A stretch of 64,000 nucleotides of DNA from Terriglobia bacterium (GCA_020073305.1 JAIQFK010000005.1:62001-126000); one strand, 5' to 3'. Shown: positions 1-9,536, numbered from the stretch's first letter. The notes: generated by a model not told the origin, from the sequence alone. Made by a program: numbers and translations.

Positions 1-437
1 GTCGCAACGTCGGTGGCCAGCACACCAAGTGGAATCTTCATGTCCTCGAAGCGTACTTCCTTGAGCAGGCGCTTGAGAAATGCCGCCATGCGCTCGCTTC
101 CCATCAGCCCGAGGCGGCAGATACTCCAGCGCGCCACATCGGCGAAGCGCATGGCACAACCCACCTTGGCGATTTCGTCAACGTCCGCGCCGCTCGCGTA
201 CGCTGCTGCGACGATCGCTCCCGCGCTCACGCCGGCGATGCAATGAATCGGAATGTTTTCCCGCTCGAAAACTTTCAGCACTCCCACGTGAGCTACGCCG
301 CGAGCGAACCCTCCGCCCAGTGCAAGACCGATCTTGGGAATGACGGGCGCAGGGGTTAAATCAGGAATCGGGGGAGGCAGGGCAGACCATCGCCTGAATG
401 CCGATCGAAGCTTTTCCATCAGCCCGGTCGAAGCCAT
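1..437 (-). CDS. Patatin-like phospholipase, C-terminus beyond the left edge
   Basis: Reading leftwards from the ATG at 437, the open frame runs off the window after 145 codons. It has the patatin oxyanion-hole motif (ALGGGFARG, about residues 39-47) followed by the nucleophile elbow GVSAG (about residues 67-71), the hallmarks of the Ser/Asp-dyad patatin acyl hydrolases. The C-terminal catalytic Asp lies outside the window. A GGAAGGGGG stretch just upstream supports this start; a second in-frame ATG lies at 419. The gene is divergent from the PIG-L gene at 486. The substrate is probably a lipid ester, but this cannot be told from the sequence. Confidence 0.85.
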   Translation of the reverse strand, partial: MASTGLMEKLRSAFRRWSALPPPIPDLTPAPVIPKIGLALGGGFARGVAHVGVLKVFERENIPIHCIAGVSAGAIVAAAYASGADVDEIAKVGCAMRFADVARWSICRLGLMGSERMAAFLKRLLKEVRFEDMKIPLGVLATDVA

Positions 438-472
438 GGCGCCCCCTTCCGGTATCCCGGCCTAACCTGGTC

Positions 473-478
473 TACCAT
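473..478 (+). promoter_or_regulatory. Candidate -10 box for the PIG-L gene
   Basis: TACCAT ends 7 bases before the ATG at 486 and no Shine-Dalgarno sequence lies between them. This spacing would give a leaderless mRNA. The same arrangement recurs at 9267, 51040 and 53696. No clear -35 is visible. Confidence 0.35.
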
Positions 479-485
479 TATTTCG

Positions 486-3044
486 ATGAGCATTTTTCGT
501 ACCAGGTTTCCTGGCCTCTATGTCCTTCTGTTAATTTTGGTTCCAGTTCCTGGGGGTTTCGTGGTCCCTGCCTGTGGTCAGCGCAACCTGTCTGGTACTG
601 CCGAGATCCAGTTGGCGCTGCGTAAGCTGAACGTTCTAGGTAGTGTCCTGATGATCGCCGCTCACCCGGACGACGAAAATACGGCCCTCCTGGCCTATTA
701 TGCGCGCGGGCGGTCGGTACGGACAGGTTACCTTTCGTTAACTCGCGGCGAAGGCGGCCAGAACCTCATCGGCCCGGAGCAAGGTGACCTTCTCGGTGTC
801 ATAAGGACACAGGAATTGCTGGCGGCTCGACGTATCGATGGCGCCGAGCAGTTCTTCACGCGCGCCATCGACTTCGGTTACTCCAAGACGCCCGATGAAG
901 CCCTGGCCAAATGGGGCCGGGAGAGGATCCTCTCGGACATCGTGTGGGAGATCCGAAAATTTCGGCCAGATGTCGTGATTTTGAGATTCTCGGGCACACC
1001 GCGCGACGGGCACGGGCAGCACCAGGTCTCAGCCCTTCTCGGCAAAGAGGCATTCCTGGCGGCGGCCGACAAGACCCGGTTTCCCGATCAATTGCGTTAC
1101 GCCCAGCCCTGGCAAGCCAAACGGGTGATGTGGAACGTGTTCAGCTTCACCCCGGAGATGGAGAAGGAAGCGCGTGAGATGCCGCATCGCGTCGAGGTGG
1201 ACACCGGCGAATTCAATCCTATGCTGGGCAAGTCCTACAACGAGATCGCCGGGATCAGCCGCAGCCAGCATCGCAGCCAGGGGATGGGGGCGCCGGAGCG
1301 CCGCGGGCCGTCGAAGAATTTCCTGGTGACGGTCGCGGGTGAGCCGGCGGATCACGATGCATTCGACGGCGTGGATATCACCTGGAAGCGCGTGTCCGGC
1401 GGAATGGCAGTAGGCAAAATTTTGGCGGAGGCGGAGCGCACTTTCGCGCCGGAGGAGCCCGAAAAAACGATCCCGCTTTTGCTCGAAGCGCGCAAGCTCA
1501 TGTCCGCCATCGGCGACCCTTGGGCCAGGCGGAAGCTGGAGGAATTGGATGAGACGCTGGCGCTGTGCTCGGGCCTCTGGCTCGACGCAACCGCCGACCG
1601 CTACGCACTGGTTCCCGGCCGGCGAGTGGAGATGCAGCTCACGGCGCTCAATCGGTCTCATGCACCCATCGACCTTCGTGGATATTCGGTCCAAACGCCT
1701 GAAGGCACGCTCGAGGGGGGCGCCAATTACCAGCCGCACTCGCTGGCTTACAACGAACCCGTCACCGGGAATCTTTCCTGGAACACTCCCGCGGACTGCC
1801 CGTACTCCCAGCCCTACTGGCTTCGCAAGCCGCACAGCGGCGACACCTATGAAGTCGACGACCAGCGGCAAATCGGGCTCGCCGATACCCCGCCGTTGCT
1901 CACGGCGCAGTTCCTGGTCAATTTCGACGGGGCCAGCATCGCGCTCAAGCGGCCGGTGCAGTATCGTTACGTGGATCCCACCGAAGGCGAGCTCACGCGC
2001 GCCGTGGTGGTGGTGCCCGCCGTTGCCGTCAATCTGCCGGAACGAGTCGCATTCTTCCCCAGCGAATCCTCGAGAAAAATCGAGATTCAGGTGAAGGCCA
2101 CCGATACGCAAACGACGGGTGACGTACGCCTGGAACTGCCCGAGGGCTGGCGCGGGGAGCCCGTGTCACAGCCGTTCCAATTGCCCGGTGCGGGCGGCGA
2201 GCAGACTCTGGGCTTCTCCATCACACCGCCCCACGCCGGCGCTCAAGCAGAACTGCGCGCCCTGGCCAAGGTGGACGGTCATGAAATCTCGGCGGGTGTG
2301 ACCGTTCTCTCATACCCGCACATCCCGCCGCAGGTACTGTTCCCCGATGCCGCTGCGAAGCTCGTGCGCGCTGATGTGAAGCTCACCGCGCGCAAGATCG
2401 GCTACGTGGTGGGAGCAGGCGACCAACTGCCGGACGCACTCCGCCAGCTCGGATGCGAGGTCACGCTGCTTTCCGAGCGCGATCTCGCCGAACGCGATCT
2501 CAGCGGATTCGATGCCATCGTGACCGGCGTGCGCGCCTACAATGTGCGCGCGGATCTTCGCGCCAACCAGGATCGCCTTCTCCAATATGTGCGTGACGGC
2601 GGAACCATGATCGTCCAGTACAACATCGCGGAAGGCGGCCCCTTCGGTGGACGCAAGTCCGGCGAGCTGGCGCGCATCGGCCCGTATCCGCTGGAAATCG
2701 GCCGCGCACGCGTAAGCGTCGAAGAAGCGCCGGTGAAGTTAATGGAGCCGGACCATCCGGTCCTGGCCACACCCAATCACATCAGTGAACGCGATTTCGA
2801 AGACTGGATACAGGAACGCGGGCTGTACTTCGCGTCCCAATGGGATTCGCACTATCACGCTCTTCTCGAGACCCACGACCCGGGAGAGAAACCTCAGGAG
2901 GGCGGAATGCTGGTCGCGCACTACGGCCAGGGTGTCTACATTTTCAGCGCTTTTTCCTGGTTTCGCGAACTGCCCGCGGGCGTTCCCGGCGCCTATCGCA
3001 TTTTTGCCAACCTGCTGAGCGCGCGCGGCGACGCGACGCGGTAG
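486..3044 (+). CDS. Large secreted PIG-L (LmbE) family deacetylase
   Basis: A protein of 852 residues with a hydrophobic N-terminal signal (about residues 9-30). The PIG-L zinc motif AHPDDE is at residues 59-64 and an HGQHQ motif lies about 110 residues later. The family removes N-acetyl groups from amino sugars such as GlcNAc conjugates. Most LmbE proteins have 220-300 residues; this one adds a central beta-rich region and a C-terminal domain (about residues 640-850) that resembles a ThuA/class-I-glutaminase-like flavodoxin fold by its alternating strands and loops. This large architecture is frequent in Acidobacteria and Bacteroidetes. An exported sugar deacetylase is the safest call; the substrate is unknown. 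It stands alone, with a candidate -10 close to the start codon. Confidence 0.85.
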   Translation: MSIFRTRFPGLYVLLLILVPVPGGFVVPACGQRNLSGTAEIQLALRKLNVLGSVLMIAAHPDDENTALLAYYARGRSVRTGYLSLTRGEGGQNLIGPEQGDLLGVIRTQELLAARRIDGAEQFFTRAIDFGYSKTPDEALAKWGRERILSDIVWEIRKFRPDVVILRFSGTPRDGHGQHQVSALLGKEAFLAAADKTRFPDQLRYAQPWQAKRVMWNVFSFTPEMEKEAREMPHRVEVDTGEFNPMLGKSYNEIAGISRSQHRSQGMGAPERRGPSKNFLVTVAGEPADHDAFDGVDITWKRVSGGMAVGKILAEAERTFAPEEPEKTIPLLLEARKLMSAIGDPWARRKLEELDETLALCSGLWLDATADRYALVPGRRVEMQLTALNRSHAPIDLRGYSVQTPEGTLEGGANYQPHSLAYNEPVTGNLSWNTPADCPYSQPYWLRKPHSGDTYEVDDQRQIGLADTPPLLTAQFLVNFDGASIALKRPVQYRYVDPTEGELTRAVVVVPAVAVNLPERVAFFPSESSRKIEIQVKATDTQTTGDVRLELPEGWRGEPVSQPFQLPGAGGEQTLGFSITPPHAGAQAELRALAKVDGHEISAGVTVLSYPHIPPQVLFPDAAAKLVRADVKLTARKIGYVVGAGDQLPDALRQLGCEVTLLSERDLAERDLSGFDAIVTGVRAYNVRADLRANQDRLLQYVRDGGTMIVQYNIAEGGPFGGRKSGELARIGPYPLEIGRARVSVEEAPVKLMEPDHPVLATPNHISERDFEDWIQERGLYFASQWDSHYHALLETHDPGEKPQEGGMLVAHYGQGVYIFSAFSWFRELPAGVPGAYRIFANLLSARGDATR

Positions 3045-3109
3045 ATGCCGCCAAGTTGCGCCTCACCGTCCCGCGTAGAATAATGCGTCAGTACCCAAAG
3101 GAGACTTTG

Positions 3110-3547
3110 ATGGCCGCACAAACTGCGCAGACCTACAAGAACCACACCCGGCTCGACCCGCCGTTTCATTTTTTCCTTCTCCCGCTGGCCGGCATCAACG
3201 TGCTCGTCGCCATCTGGTACCTGATCCAAAACCTCAGCATGAAGGCTGGCTGGTTCCTGATCCTGGCGCTTGCGGGGGTTGTCGCTGTAGTGAAAATCCG
3301 GACGTACGCGCTCAAGGTGCAGGACCGCGTGATCCGCCTCGAAGAGCGTTTGCGCCTGACGCAGTTGCTTCCCGAGCCCCTGCGCGGCCGCATCGGGGAG
3401 CTAAGTGAGGCGCAGCTCGTCGCCTTGCGATTTGCTTCCGATGCGGAGGTCCCTTCGCTCGTGGAAAAGACCTTGGCCGGCCACATGCCGCAGGGCGACA
3501 TAAAGAAGGCGATTGTGAACTGGCGGCCGGATTATTTCCGCGTGTGA
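3110..3547 (+). CDS. DUF6526-type membrane protein
   Basis: 145 residues starting at an ATG preceded by AAAGGAG. The reading frame also extends upstream, but the ribosome site and the usual MAAQTAQTYKNHTR-like N-terminus favour this start. Two hydrophobic segments (about residues 22-42 and 46-64) are followed by a charged helical region rich in Arg, Glu and Leu. The pattern matches DUF6526, a small two-helix membrane family of unknown role common in Acidobacteria. It lies 65 bases after the PIG-L gene and converges on the Gfo/Idh/MocA gene. Confidence 0.75.
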   Translation: MAAQTAQTYKNHTRLDPPFHFFLLPLAGINVLVAIWYLIQNLSMKAGWFLILALAGVVAVVKIRTYALKVQDRVIRLEERLRLTQLLPEPLRGRIGELSEAQLVALRFASDAEVPSLVEKTLAGHMPQGDIKKAIVNWRPDYFRV

Positions 3548-3611
3548 GGTTCGGGAAGCGCTCTCTGCACTAGTCAGCTTCTAACTGAACCGCGACCAGA
3601 GGGAGCGGTTG

Positions 3612-4913
3612 CTACACCTTGTCCGGAACCACGAACGGCTTCCGGTACTCCCGCTTGAACATGGCGTTGGCTTCTGCGTCGCCCTTGCAGGAGTAGCTCT
3701 CGGCGTCGAAGTGCAGCGTGCGGCCCAGGCGGTACGAAATGTTAGCCAGGTGTACCAGCGTCGTCGAGATGGCGCCTTCCTCGATGGGTGCGTTCCGGTC
3801 GGAAGGCTTCCGGCTGCGCACGGCGTCGATGAAGTTGGCCCAGTTGTTGCCCAGCTCTTTGCCGCTCGGCCCCGGCTGCTGTTCCCGGCCCAGGAACGTG
3901 TAGTACGTTCCGTGGTCCTCGTCGGTGACCACCATGTATCCCTTCGAGCCGTAGAACATCGCGCCGATGGTGTTCGAATCCTTCGTGCCTTCGTTCATGC
4001 CACCTTCATGGCTGCTCATCCAGTGGCGCACTTCGAAGTTCATGAATTTCTTCTTGCCGCTGTCATCGAATTCGAACATGCAGGTGATCGTATTAGGCGT
4101 CTCCTGGTCATCATCGAACATGAAGTGGCCGCCTATCGCGCTCACTTTGGTTGGATACTTCACACCCAGGCCCCATCGCGCCACATCCACCTGGTGGATG
4201 CCCTGGTTGCCAAGGTCGCCGTTGCCGTAGTCCCAGAAAAAGTGAAAATTGTAATGGAAGCGGTTGCGCGTAAACGGATGCTCGGGCGCGGGCCCCAGCC
4301 ACAGGTCGTAGTGCACGCCCGCGGGCACGGGCTCGACCGGTTTGCGGCCAATAGTGTCGCGCCATTTGAAGCACGTGCCGCGAGCCATGTAGACGTCGCC
4401 GATCACACCATTGCGCAGCTTCTCCACCGCTTCGCGCGCTATGCCCGACCGGCAATTCGTCCCATGCTGCACGATGCGGTTATACTTCTGCGCGGCCGCC
4501 ACAATCTGCTTGGCCTCGAACATGTCATGTGAGCAGGGCTTCTCGACGTACACATCCTTTCCTGCCTGGCACCCCCACACCGTCTGCAAGGTGTGACCGT
4601 GGTTTGGCGTGGCGATTGAGATGGCGTCGATCGACTTGTCTTCGAGCAATTTCCGCAGGTCGGTGAACGGCGCGGGCCGCTTCTTGCCAGCCTTCTCCAC
4701 TTCGTTGAGCCGCTGATTCAGTACCGACTCATCGATATCGCAGATGGCGGCGATCTCCACATTTTGCATGCGGAGGTAGTGCCGGATGTGCGTGTCCCCC
4801 TGGCCGCGCACGCCTACACAGGCCACGCGCACCGTATCGTTCGGGCTGGCCAGACTGCTCGCGCGCACGGCAGCCGCCGCCGCCGAGCCCATCAGAAAAT
4901 GGCGTCGATTCAT
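3612..4913 (-). CDS. Gfo/Idh/MocA family oxidoreductase with N-terminal export-like signal
   Basis: 433 residues from the ATG at 4913, which has AAAGGAAT upstream. The frame stays open 50 codons further, but that stretch has no protein-like character. Residues 1-25 (MNRRHFLMGSAAAAAVRASS) look like a twin-arginine or related export signal. The Rossmann part has VACVGVRGQGDTHI, then EKPCSHD, the family's EKP motif, and a C-terminal substrate domain. Members are NAD(P)-dependent sugar or inositol dehydrogenases or isomerases; exported acidobacterial and planctomycete versions usually sit in carbohydrate catabolism. It is divergent from the TonB-like gene across a 185-bp region. Confidence 0.88.
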   Translation of the reverse strand: MNRRHFLMGSAAAAAVRASSLASPNDTVRVACVGVRGQGDTHIRHYLRMQNVEIAAICDIDESVLNQRLNEVEKAGKKRPAPFTDLRKLLEDKSIDAISIATPNHGHTLQTVWGCQAGKDVYVEKPCSHDMFEAKQIVAAAQKYNRIVQHGTNCRSGIAREAVEKLRNGVIGDVYMARGTCFKWRDTIGRKPVEPVPAGVHYDLWLGPAPEHPFTRNRFHYNFHFFWDYGNGDLGNQGIHQVDVARWGLGVKYPTKVSAIGGHFMFDDDQETPNTITCMFEFDDSGKKKFMNFEVRHWMSSHEGGMNEGTKDSNTIGAMFYGSKGYMVVTDEDHGTYYTFLGREQQPGPSGKELGNNWANFIDAVRSRKPSDRNAPIEEGAISTTLVHLANISYRLGRTLHFDAESYSCKGDAEANAMFKREYRKPFVVPDKV

Positions 4914-4932
4914 GAATATTCCTTTTCTATGA

Positions 4933-5033
4933 ATAGTACCGCAGTAGAAGGCTGCGCGAAAAGCTAACCCTGGACGATTCAACGCTCTAGAGGTTACCGT
5001 TGTAACACGCTGATCGGCTGGAGGCGGTACTAT
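4933..5033. promoter_or_regulatory. Divergent promoter region with mirrored GCGGTACTAT decamers
   Basis: ATAGTACCGC (4933-4942) and its exact reverse complement GCGGTACTAT (5024-5033) lie 81 bases apart. Each contains TACTAT in -10 orientation, one toward the oxidoreductase gene and one toward the TonB-like gene. Between them GTTAC-CGTT-GTAAC (4993-5006) forms a small dyad that could be an operator. This is pattern evidence only. Confidence 0.3.
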
Positions 5034-5098
5034 CGGGAATTTACCTGCGTCGGGCATGAGCATCGACTCTGCTATCCTGCGGATTGGGTCGATCGCGG

Positions 5099-6736
5099 AT
5101 GTCTCGGGAGCTACCAGTCCGATCAGGACCCCTCAGGTCCAGGCGACGGAGACCCGGTTATGGGCTTCGGCCGCGCTCGTTCGTCTTCTCCGCCGGATTG
5201 CACGGAATCGTAATCGCGCTCCTCTTTCTGCTTCCCTCTCACGAGGACGCGGACGGAACCACGGCTTATAAACAATTGATCCAGGCTCACGAACACAAGC
5301 TCATCTGGTACAACTTTCAGAAGAAGCTGCCGGACGTCCAGGCAACCCAGAAAGTCGGCAACTCGCCCGAGCCCCGAGGCAAAGAGTTGTCGAAGCAAAC
5401 CATCATCGCTGCCTCGCCAAATCCCGTTTCGAGCCAGCAGTTCATTTGGCGGCCAATACCCAAGCTGCTTATTCCCCAAGACCTGCCCCTGCCAAATCTG
5501 ATCGTGAGGACCAATACCTCTTTGCCCCCGCCGCCACCCACTGAGGTGAAGCGGAAACTGGAACGGCCGGCTACCGAGGGAGTGCGCTCCCCCACCCCGA
5601 ACAATTCGCCGCCGAATCCAAAGGGGGACGTGAACCACGCGCCCAGTCCGGAATCGAGCCAGCCACCTAAGCCTCGCAAGGCGTTTGTTCCGCCGGTGCA
5701 GCAGGCTCGTTCAAACGCTCCCGCTTCCATGCTGGACGCACCGGTGCCGCTTGTTGCATCGCTCAAAACAGACAGCGGCCTTCATGCGCTGCAATTGAAG
5801 AAGGCTCTCGTGCTTCCTCCTCAGGACGCGCCGCCATCCCGTTCGGCGCTTCCGGCCGCGGTGCTGGATGCCCCAGACGCTTCGGTTGGCGGGAGTGGGG
5901 GCTCGAAGATGCAGTCGTCTTTACCTGCGGGCCTCGGTGCGCCGTCACTCTCCCAAGGCATCGCACCACCACCCAATGGACCTACGGCGCAGACTGCAGG
6001 CACAGGCAACGGCGCCGCGGATATCGCCATTGCCAGCCTGCATCCCGGCGACCGGCTTGGTCAGTTGCCTGACGGAGTCCGTCCGGGTCAATTCTCCAAG
6101 GCCCCGGCCCTTGGGGAACCCTCCACCGGCGAAGGCGGCGGCTCCGGGGGTTTAGCCGTGCCCGGCCTGAGTGTTCGAGAAGCCAGAACCAGATCTACTT
6201 CCAGCCCGGATTTTTTGAACGGCAATCGGAAAACGGTTCTCTATGCAGAAACGGTTCGCAGCGTTACGGTTTCAACCATGTCGGTGGCCTTGCGGCCTTC
6301 TTCGCGGACGATCCCGGCCATGATCGACGCTCGCTTCCAGGGCCGAAGCGTATACACGATGGTGATTCCCATTGAAAACTTTCCCGACTATGGCGGCGAC
6401 TGGATCCTGTGGTTCGCCGACCGCGAACAAAAGCCAGGCGACACTTCCGACGTGCGATCGCCCATCCCTTTCCGAAAACATGAACTGGTCGACGCCATGA
6501 TACCGGGCGGGCGCACAGAACGCAGGCTGCAGATCGTCGCGGTATTGAAACGGGACGGCAGGCTGGACGGCGTTACGCTGCTCCGGCGCAGCACCCCCGC
6601 GGTGGAGCAGGCCGTGATTCAGGATCTGCAGTCCTGGGAATTCAAGCCCGCAACGCGTGCAGGAGCGCCGGTCGACGTAGACGTGGTCTTCGAGATCCCC
6701 TTTAATCTGACGACCGAAGTTGCGGGCGCCCGATAG
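5099..6736 (+). CDS. TonB-like protein with proline-rich linker
   Basis: About 545 residues. One transmembrane segment near the N-terminus (FVFSAGLHGIVIALLFLLP) is followed by a long Pro/Ser/Ala-rich region (about residues 130-330) and a C-terminal domain with VAVLKRDGRLDGVTLLRRS and WEFKPA, the signature of TonB C-terminal domains. Such proteins couple the inner-membrane proton motive force to outer-membrane receptors, though many acidobacterial homologues are of unknown partner. An ATG at 5099 is preferred; a TTG at 5084 is in frame. TGCTATCCT (5070-5078) is a plausible extended -10. No exbB or exbD is nearby. Downstream, 18 bases later, is a phosphoesterase gene. Confidence 0.75.
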   Translation: MSRELPVRSGPLRSRRRRPGYGLRPRSFVFSAGLHGIVIALLFLLPSHEDADGTTAYKQLIQAHEHKLIWYNFQKKLPDVQATQKVGNSPEPRGKELSKQTIIAASPNPVSSQQFIWRPIPKLLIPQDLPLPNLIVRTNTSLPPPPPTEVKRKLERPATEGVRSPTPNNSPPNPKGDVNHAPSPESSQPPKPRKAFVPPVQQARSNAPASMLDAPVPLVASLKTDSGLHALQLKKALVLPPQDAPPSRSALPAAVLDAPDASVGGSGGSKMQSSLPAGLGAPSLSQGIAPPPNGPTAQTAGTGNGAADIAIASLHPGDRLGQLPDGVRPGQFSKAPALGEPSTGEGGGSGGLAVPGLSVREARTRSTSSPDFLNGNRKTVLYAETVRSVTVSTMSVALRPSSRTIPAMIDARFQGRSVYTMVIPIENFPDYGGDWILWFADREQKPGDTSDVRSPIPFRKHELVDAMIPGGRTERRLQIVAVLKRDGRLDGVTLLRRSTPAVEQAVIQDLQSWEFKPATRAGAPVDVDVVFEIPFNLTTEVAGAR

Positions 6737-6754
6737 CCTATCCGGTGGCGGGAA

Positions 6755-7474
6755 TTGCGCATCGCCGTCGTATCCGACATCCACGGCAACCGAACCGCGT
6801 TTGAGGCGGTGCTGGCGGATCTCCGGCAAACCTCTCCCGACTTGATTCTCCATGGCGGCGATCTGGCCGACAGTGGAGCAAGTCCCGTGGAGATTGTGGA
6901 TCGCATTCGCGATCTCGGCTGGCAGGGCGTGGTTGGCAATACCGATGAAATGCTTTCGACACCCGAGACGCTGGAGGAGTTTGCGAATCAATCGCCCAAG
7001 CTAAAATCTCTGTTCAACGCGATCCGGGAGATGGCGGCCGCCACCCGTGAAGCGCTGGGAGAAGAGAGGCTCGCATGGCTGCGCGGTCTGCCGCGCGTTC
7101 AGATTCATGGCCCGATGGCGCTCGTACACGCCAGCCCCGGGAGCCCCTGGCGCGCACCTGCGCCCGAAGCGAGCGATGCCGAGCTGGAGTCGGTTTACTC
7201 GCCACTCGCCCAGCCGGTTTCCGTCTATGCACATATCCATCGCTCATACGTGCGCAGCGTTTCCGGAATGATCGTCGCCAACACAGGCAGCGTGAGTCTC
7301 TCTTACGACGGCGATCGCCGCGCTGCGTACCTCTTGTTGGACGAGTCCAAGCCGGCCGTCCGGCGCGTGGAGTATGACATGGACAGGGAGATCCAGGCCC
7401 TCTCCGTCTGCGGTCTCCCCCACGCTGAATGGATTGCGAAGATCCTCGATAGCGCCCGCCCCCAGATGCCGTAA
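6755..7474 (+). CDS. Calcineurin-type metallophosphoesterase (YfcE/MJ0936-like)
   Basis: 239 residues from a TTG start, the only start codon after the upstream in-frame stop. Metal-binding motifs are all present in order: SDIHGN (about 7-12), GGDLAD (about 38-43), GNTDE (about 65-69), a His near residue 120, HIH (about 153-155) and NTGSV. These bind a dinuclear metal centre and hydrolyse phosphodiesters. The small one-domain size fits YfcE-like cytoplasmic phosphodiesterases. It follows the TonB-like gene by 18 bases and may be co-transcribed with it. Confidence 0.85.
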   Translation: MRIAVVSDIHGNRTAFEAVLADLRQTSPDLILHGGDLADSGASPVEIVDRIRDLGWQGVVGNTDEMLSTPETLEEFANQSPKLKSLFNAIREMAAATREALGEERLAWLRGLPRVQIHGPMALVHASPGSPWRAPAPEASDAELESVYSPLAQPVSVYAHIHRSYVRSVSGMIVANTGSVSLSYDGDRRAAYLLLDESKPAVRRVEYDMDREIQALSVCGLPHAEWIAKILDSARPQMP

Positions 7475-7610
7475 GCAACGCCTCCCCGCTCGGTCGGAGC
7501 TCCGGCGAGTTACCCGTTTCGCAAGGCAAGCGCCAAGCGGCCAGCGGATCGGAACGAGGCGTTACAATCAGAGTGCTCGCTACGCTGGGTTGCCGCGGGC
7601 AGGAGTCTTC

Positions 7611-9233
7611 ATGAGTTCTCGGTGTGCGGTTCTTACCATCGCATTAGCGTTCGCGGCAATATCTGGAATGGGCGTGCGCCCTGTTCTCGCGGACGATGTC
7701 TTTAACGGTCACAAGGTAATCCTGGACGATCAGAACGAAATCATTCCTTGGTCTGTGCCGGTTGAGAACGCGTATGACCACTTCCTTCGCCTGCGCTGGA
7801 ACTTCATCAAGACCAAAGTTCCCAATTGCCCAGGCCCGGCCCCGCGATCTTCGTATCCGCAATATTACTTCTATTGCGCGTTCAGGGATAAGAATGGAAC
7901 TCTGGAACCGGATACCTGGATGAATGATGTGGGAGAGAAGATCCCTAACTGGCTGGAATCGGCCCGATTGTATTACGCCTACACCGGCGACAGCAGCGTC
8001 ATGACCATCGTGAAGAACTTTCTGAATTACACGATTGATCACGGCACCAGCCCTTCGTCATTCGCCTGGCCGAACTTCCCTTACACCACAACCAACGCGG
8101 GCGATATGGAATTCCGCGGTTTTACGAACTCCAAAAAACTCGTTCTCCACGAAGTCCAGGTCGATCACGCCGGTGACATGGGTCTGGCATACTACCGCCT
8201 GTACCTCTACACCGGAGACAGAAAATTTCTGACGGCTGCCCTGAATGTCGCCAACACCTTGGCCGATAAGGTAAGGACCGGCACCCGGACCCAATCCATC
8301 TGGCCCTATCGAGTCGTCATGGACACCGGAAAGGTGACGGCGGAATACGGAGCAAACTGGACCGGCTGTTACTTGCTCTTTGATCACCTGATCAAGGCCA
8401 ATCTCGGCAACGTGAAGGCCTATGAGAACGCGCGCGCGAAGGCCCGTGATTTCATGCTGCAATATCCTCTGAAGACCGGCTACTGGACCGACGGGCACAC
8501 CGACACGGACGTTAACAGTAACACTTACAAGAGCAACATGAGCGCTAGCAACTTCACCTTGGCTATGTTCGATCATCCCGAGTTGAATCCCGAATGGAAG
8601 ACGGACGTTCCCCAGTTGATCAAGTGGACGGAAGACAATTTTGTTTATCGTTGCGCGCCCGGTGAGCCTGCAACGCAATGGGGAGCGAATATCGTCGGTG
8701 AGCAGGACGGGTTTCTTCCAAAAATGGACTATCAAACCGCACGATATGCCGCCGAGTGCGCGCGTTGGTATGCCGTTTCCGGTGATGAATCCTATAAGCA
8801 GAGAGCTTACCGTTCGTTGAACTGGGTGACTTACTGTAATAATCCGGTCGGCCAGGCGTTCGAAAGCCCGGTGAGCAGAGATATCTCCAACTGGTGGTCC
8901 GACTGCTACGGCGAGTGCCCCCGCATGTTCTACCCTGCGTTTGCGGGAGTCCCCGAATGGGCGCCGCCTCGAGAAAATCACATCCTGTATTCTGAGGCCG
9001 TCCTCAAAGAGGTTTCTTATGCCGCGAGGAAGATCCAGTACACTCCCACCGAAGCGCCCGGGACGGAGTATCTTCGGCTGTCATTCCAACCCGCCCGCAT
9101 CACGGTGAATGGCGCGAAACTGTCTTTGCAGCCCAACCTCAACTCGGAGGGCTACACCGTGAGGAATCTCGGCAAGGGAGACTACGCACTGAATATCAGA
9201 AGGATGAAAGCCGGTACGGTAGTGATTCAGTAG
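7611..9233 (+). CDS. Secreted (alpha/alpha)-toroid protein, probable glycoside-processing enzyme
   Basis: 540 residues from an ATG with AGGAG upstream. Residues 1-27 are a clear signal peptide ending after VLA. The frame is open a further 79 codons upstream, but this overlaps the phosphoesterase gene in another frame and is rejected. The mature part has repeated aromatic helices with phrases such as WLESARLYYAYTGD, GDMGLAYYRLYLYTGD and YAAECARWYAVSGDESY, the look of a six-hairpin glycosidase-like toroid. A short beta tail follows. I do not recognise the exact family, so the substrate is unknown. TACAAT at 7563-7568 is a possible -10. Confidence 0.7.
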   Translation: MSSRCAVLTIALAFAAISGMGVRPVLADDVFNGHKVILDDQNEIIPWSVPVENAYDHFLRLRWNFIKTKVPNCPGPAPRSSYPQYYFYCAFRDKNGTLEPDTWMNDVGEKIPNWLESARLYYAYTGDSSVMTIVKNFLNYTIDHGTSPSSFAWPNFPYTTTNAGDMEFRGFTNSKKLVLHEVQVDHAGDMGLAYYRLYLYTGDRKFLTAALNVANTLADKVRTGTRTQSIWPYRVVMDTGKVTAEYGANWTGCYLLFDHLIKANLGNVKAYENARAKARDFMLQYPLKTGYWTDGHTDTDVNSNTYKSNMSASNFTLAMFDHPELNPEWKTDVPQLIKWTEDNFVYRCAPGEPATQWGANIVGEQDGFLPKMDYQTARYAAECARWYAVSGDESYKQRAYRSLNWVTYCNNPVGQAFESPVSRDISNWWSDCYGECPRMFYPAFAGVPEWAPPRENHILYSEAVLKEVSYAARKIQYTPTEAPGTEYLRLSFQPARITVNGAKLSLQPNLNSEGYTVRNLGKGDYALNIRRMKAGTVVIQ

Positions 9234-9266
9234 GCCAACGGTAGCGGGCCTGCGGGGCGGACGCGT

Positions 9267-9272
9267 TACAAT
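9267..9272 (+). promoter_or_regulatory. Candidate -10 box for the small cysteine protein gene
   Basis: TACAAT lies 8 bases before the ATG at 9281 with no ribosome site between, which suggests a leaderless transcript. Confidence 0.4.
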
Positions 9273-9280
9273 GTCATTTT

Positions 9281-9529
9281 ATGGCATCCCTTCAGGAATT
9301 CAGATGCGAAGTCTGCGGAACAGTATCCAGCAATCCTATTCACTGGTTTGTGATTCAATGCGGCAATTCGGAGCTCACCGTTCTCCAATGGAACGCGGCG
9401 AACGCCAATGCGCCCGGAGCGCGCCACTACTGCGGGGAAGGCCACGCCCAGGTGTACATTAGCCGATGGTTTGAATCCCTATGTTCGCCCTCGAAACCAG
9501 ACTACACGAGGTCCGCGTCGGCGAAGTAG
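9281..9529 (+). CDS. Small cysteine-rich hypothetical protein (zinc-ribbon-like)
   Basis: 82 residues. An N-terminal C-x2-C pair (EVCGTVSSNP begins after FRCEVC) and a later HYCGEGHAQVYISRWFESLC segment give spaced Cys/His residues compatible with zinc binding. Such small proteins are often annotated only as hypothetical in Acidobacteria. The 3' end stops just before a 101-bp palindromic repeat. The candidate -10 directly before the start supports expression. No function can be assigned. Confidence 0.6.
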   Translation: MASLQEFRCEVCGTVSSNPIHWFVIQCGNSELTVLQWNAANANAPGARHYCGEGHAQVYISRWFESLCSPSKPDYTRSASAK

Positions 9530-9536
9530 CAGAGCC

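Noticed and set aside
1029-2111. 360-codon minus-strand open frame
   Set aside because: Antisense to the PIG-L deacetylase gene and without a recognisable domain.
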